The notes below the pieces were generated by a model that made no database searches, was not told where the DNA came from, and worked only from the letters and a program-made list of their open reading frames with translations. A DNA stretch of 14,705 nucleotides from CAZWKX01 sp964614095. Lineage in GTDB: Bacteria; Actinomycetota; Acidimicrobiia; Spongiisociales; UBA11373. The stretch lies in assembly GCA_964614095.1 (NCBI GenBank), contig CAZTJO010000039.1, forward strand, positions 1-14,705, written 5' to 3'. This document shows positions 12,671-14,705 of the stretch, piece by piece; positions within the stretch are counted from its first letter, which is position 1; every line of letters starts with the position of its first letter. The translations under genes were made by a program, and so were the position numbers.

Positions 12671-13388
12671 GCAATCGGACGTCCCCCGCCACGTCGCCAT
12701 AATCATGGATGGCAACGGCCGCTGGGCGGAAGCCCGCGGCCTTCCCCGCACGGCGGGCCATGCCGCCGGCGAGGAAGCCCTTTTCGACGTGGTCAACGGC
12801 GCCATCGAGTTGGGCATCGAATGGCTGACCGTCTATGCCTTCTCCACGGAGAACTGGTCGCGGTCCGGTGATGAGGTGGAGTTCCTCATGCAATTCAATG
12901 AGGATCTGCTGCTGCGCCGCCGTGACGAGCTGAACGAAATGGGGGTGCGAGTCATCTTTGTCGGCGACCGAGACGACCCGCGGGTCACCGACCGGCTTCG
13001 AGGTCACATCGCCGACACGGAAGCACTGACCGCAGGCAACGTTGTGCTCCATTTGGTGTTTGCCTTCAACTACGGATCACGGCTGGAGATCACCGAGGCG
13101 GTGCGCCGCATCGCCGCGCAGGTGGTGACCGGAGGGCTTAACCCGTCCGAGATCGATGTCGGCACCATCTCCACAAACCTCTATCTGCCGGAGATGCCCG
13201 ACCCCGATCTGGTCATCCGTAGCAGCGGCGAGCAGCGCATCAGCAATTTCCTGCTCTGGCAGTCCGCCTACTCCGAGTTCGTGTTCCCCGAGACCTACTG
13301 GCCCGATTTCCGCCGTTCGCATTTGGCCGAGTGTGTTGAGGTGTACCAGGGGCGCCGCCGCCGGTTCGGCGGCGGCGAGGAGGGGTGA
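12663..13388 (+). CDS. uppS: Isoprenyl (undecaprenyl-type) diphosphate synthase
   Basis: A cis-prenyltransferase of 241 residues that extends an allylic diphosphate with isopentenyl diphosphate to make the lipid carrier for peptidoglycan and other cell-wall polymers. All conserved regions are present: MDGNGRW at 15-21 with catalytic Asp16, AGH at 31-33, FSTENWSR at 60-67, FNYGSR at 135-140, and the C-terminal IRSSGEQRISNFLLWQ followed by YSEF. The ATG lies 8 bases inside recO and gives the typical short N-terminus. Actinobacteria often have two such enzymes (decaprenyl and shorter-chain Z-prenyl), so chain length cannot be fixed from sequence. The last codons (RRRRFGGGEEG) are encoded by a strong hairpin described separately. 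Confidence 0.95.
   Translation: MAEQSDVPRHVAIIMDGNGRWAEARGLPRTAGHAAGEEALFDVVNGAIELGIEWLTVYAFSTENWSRSGDEVEFLMQFNEDLLLRRRDELNEMGVRVIFVGDRDDPRVTDRLRGHIADTEALTAGNVVLHLVFAFNYGSRLEITEAVRRIAAQVVTGGLNPSEIDVGTISTNLYLPEMPDPDLVIRSSGEQRISNFLLWQSAYSEFVFPETYWPDFRRSHLAECVEVYQGRRRRFGGGEEG
13353..13377 (+). terminator. GC-rich hairpin at the uppS 3' end
   Basis: A perfect 11-bp stem, CGCCGCCGCCG / CGGCGGCGGCG, with a GTT loop. It ends 8 bases before the uppS stop codon and therefore lies within the coding sequence. No T run follows, so it is at most a U-tract-free terminator of the kind proposed for actinobacteria. It sits where the recO-uppS transcript should end, before glyS. Confidence 0.45.
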
Positions 13389-13412
13389 ACGGGAGGCCGA
13401 CCGTCCTCGGCC

Positions 13413-13418
13413 TATCAT
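13413..13418 (+). promoter_or_regulatory. Candidate glyS -10 box
   Basis: TATCAT is a good TAnnnT element in the 55-base gap after uppS. Transcription would start near 13425, leaving a short leader with GGGAGAGGA (13431-13439) just before the TTG start. The -35 region is unremarkable. Confidence 0.4.
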
Positions 13419-13443
13419 GCGGCGCCCGCCGGGAGAGGACCCC

Positions 13444-14705
13444 TTGACCAACGTTTCGCTGGAGACCATTGCCCATCTGGCGCAGAAGCGCGGCTTTGTG
13501 TATCAGGCCTCCGAGATCTACGGAGGCCTACGCTCGGCATGGGACTACGGGCCGCTTGGCGTCGAGCTGCTGCGCAATGTGAGAGAGGCCTGGTGGCAGG
13601 CGATGGTGCGGGAGCGCGACGACATCGTCGGGCTCGATTCGTCGGTGATTCTCGCTCCTCAGGTGTGGGTGGCGTCGGGACACGTCTCATCTTTCACCGA
13701 TCCACTGGTTGAGTGCACGAGCTGCAACAACCGGTTCCGCCAGGACAAGCTAGAAAGCCCCGATGTGTGCCCCAACTGCGCCGCAAAGGATCCATTCACT
13801 GCGCCCCGGCAGTTTAATCTGATGTTCAAGACGTTCATGGGCCCGGTGGAGGACGAGGGCAGTGTCACCTACCTGCGGCCGGAGACGGCGCAGGGTATCT
13901 TCATCAACTTCAACAATGTGGTGCGGACCGCCCGCATGAAGCTCCCGTTTGGGATCGCCCAGATCGGCAAGGCCTTCCGCAACGAGATCACCCCGGGCCA
14001 GTTTGTCTTCCGCACCCGAGAGTTTGAGCAGGCCGAGCTGGAGTTCTTCTGCCATCCGGATGAGGCCGAGAAGTGGCACGAGTACTGGCTTGAGGAGCGA
14101 ATGAGTTGGTACGAGGGCCTGGGCATGAGTGAGTCGAGCCTGCGTCTGCGCGCTCACGAGGCCGACGAGCTGTCGCACTATGCCGCGGCCACCAGCGACG
14201 TCGAGTACCGCTTCCCCTGGGGGTGGGACGAGCTGGAGGGCATTGCCAACCGTACCGATTTCGATCTGAAGGCTCATGGGGAGCACAGCGGCGAGGACAT
14301 GCGCTACTACGACCAGGAGCGCGACGAGCGCTTCTATCCCTATGTCATCGAGCCTTCGGCCGGGGTGACTCGCTCGGCGTTCGCTTTCCTCATCGACGCC
14401 TATCACGAGGAGGAGGTGCGGGAGGAGACCAGGGTGGTGCTGAAGCTGCATCCGAGATTGGCGCCGGTGAAGGTGTCGGTGTTACCGCTGTCCAAGAAGC
14501 CCGAGCTGGTGGGTGTGGTCGACGAGGTGGCCGACCTGCTGCGGCCGGTGTGGCCCATCGAGGTCGACGTCACCCAGTCGATTGGGCGCCGCTATCGCCG
14601 CCAGGACGAGATCGGTACACCCTATGCGGTGACGGTCGATTTCGACACTCTCGAGGACCGGGCGGTGACGATCCGGGAACGGGACACCATGGATCAGATC
14701 CGGGT
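13444..14705 (+). CDS. glyS: Glycyl-tRNA synthetase, alpha2 type (3' truncated)
   Basis: Class II enzyme that charges tRNA-Gly; 420 complete codons are in the window and the reading frame runs off the right edge. It is the single-chain type typical of actinobacteria, not the alpha/beta type. Visible: RGFVYQASEIYGG and WDYGPLG near the start, SSVILAPQVWVASGH at 66-80, a four-Cys zinc site (91, 94, 109, 112), motif 2 (LRPETAQGIF, then GKAFRNEITPG and FRTREFEQAE), YVIEPSAGVTRS (motif 3 region), and the anticodon domain from about 330 with IGRRYRRQDEIGTPYAVTVDFDTL. I place the start at TTG 13444, supported by GGGAGAGGA 4 bases upstream and by the fit to homologous N-termini. An in-frame ATG at 13417 would add nine residues but has no SD and overlaps the candidate -10. 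Confidence 0.97.
   Translation, partial: MTNVSLETIAHLAQKRGFVYQASEIYGGLRSAWDYGPLGVELLRNVREAWWQAMVRERDDIVGLDSSVILAPQVWVASGHVSSFTDPLVECTSCNNRFRQDKLESPDVCPNCAAKDPFTAPRQFNLMFKTFMGPVEDEGSVTYLRPETAQGIFINFNNVVRTARMKLPFGIAQIGKAFRNEITPGQFVFRTREFEQAELEFFCHPDEAEKWHEYWLEERMSWYEGLGMSESSLRLRAHEADELSHYAAATSDVEYRFPWGWDELEGIANRTDFDLKAHGEHSGEDMRYYDQERDERFYPYVIEPSAGVTRSAFAFLIDAYHEEEVREETRVVLKLHPRLAPVKVSVLPLSKKPELVGVVDEVADLLRPVWPIEVDVTQSIGRRYRRQDEIGTPYAVTVDFDTLEDRAVTIRERDTMDQIR

Overview
The window is a high-GC (visually about 60-65%), densely packed chromosomal segment from an actinomycete-type bacterium. The call rests on a BldD-type regulator with its cyclic-di-GMP signature, a single-chain alpha2-type glycyl-tRNA synthetase, GTG/TTG starts, 1-8 nt gene overlaps, and promoters that look mycobacterial (TAnnnT -10 boxes with poor -35). 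A deep-branching actinobacterium such as Acidimicrobiia is my guess; the sequence does not prove the class. No tRNA, rRNA, CRISPR array, insertion sequence or phage gene was seen. Every gap between genes is under 200 bases.

Layout. (1) 1-2160: the 3' end of comEC (DNA uptake) and holA (clamp-loader delta) run rightward and meet greA and rpsT, which run leftward; the holA and greA stop codons share one CTAG. (2) 2161-4429: a divergent control region, then hrcA-dnaJ (heat-shock repressor and Hsp40). The hrcA promoter carries a degenerate CIRCE operator and appears to give a leaderless mRNA. (3) 4430-5128: a stand-alone bldD-like regulator. BldD-box-like sites lie over its own promoter and in the leader of the next operon. 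(4) 5129-10907: a tight operon phoH - pgpH-like HD hydrolase - ybeY - CorC/HlyC-like CBS protein - era. (5) 10924-11814: a beta-hydroxyacid dehydrogenase on the opposite strand, inserted between era and recO. Its upstream gap holds heptamer repeats and a palindrome. (6) 11951-13388: recO-uppS, ending in a GC hairpin. (7) 13444 to the right edge: glycyl-tRNA synthetase, cut by the window end.

How the genes fit together. Most are housekeeping genes for translation quality (rpsT, ybeY, era, glyS), transcript elongation (greA), DNA replication and repair (holA, recO), protein folding (hrcA-dnaJ) and envelope lipid carrier synthesis (uppS). The biologically interesting part is the junction of two second-messenger systems: a c-di-GMP-responsive BldD homologue sits directly before an operon encoding a probable c-di-AMP phosphodiesterase. 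I found no wholly unknown system. The best leads are regulatory: the BldD/phoH junction, the unusual hrcA operator, and the repeat-bearing gap beside the inserted dehydrogenase.
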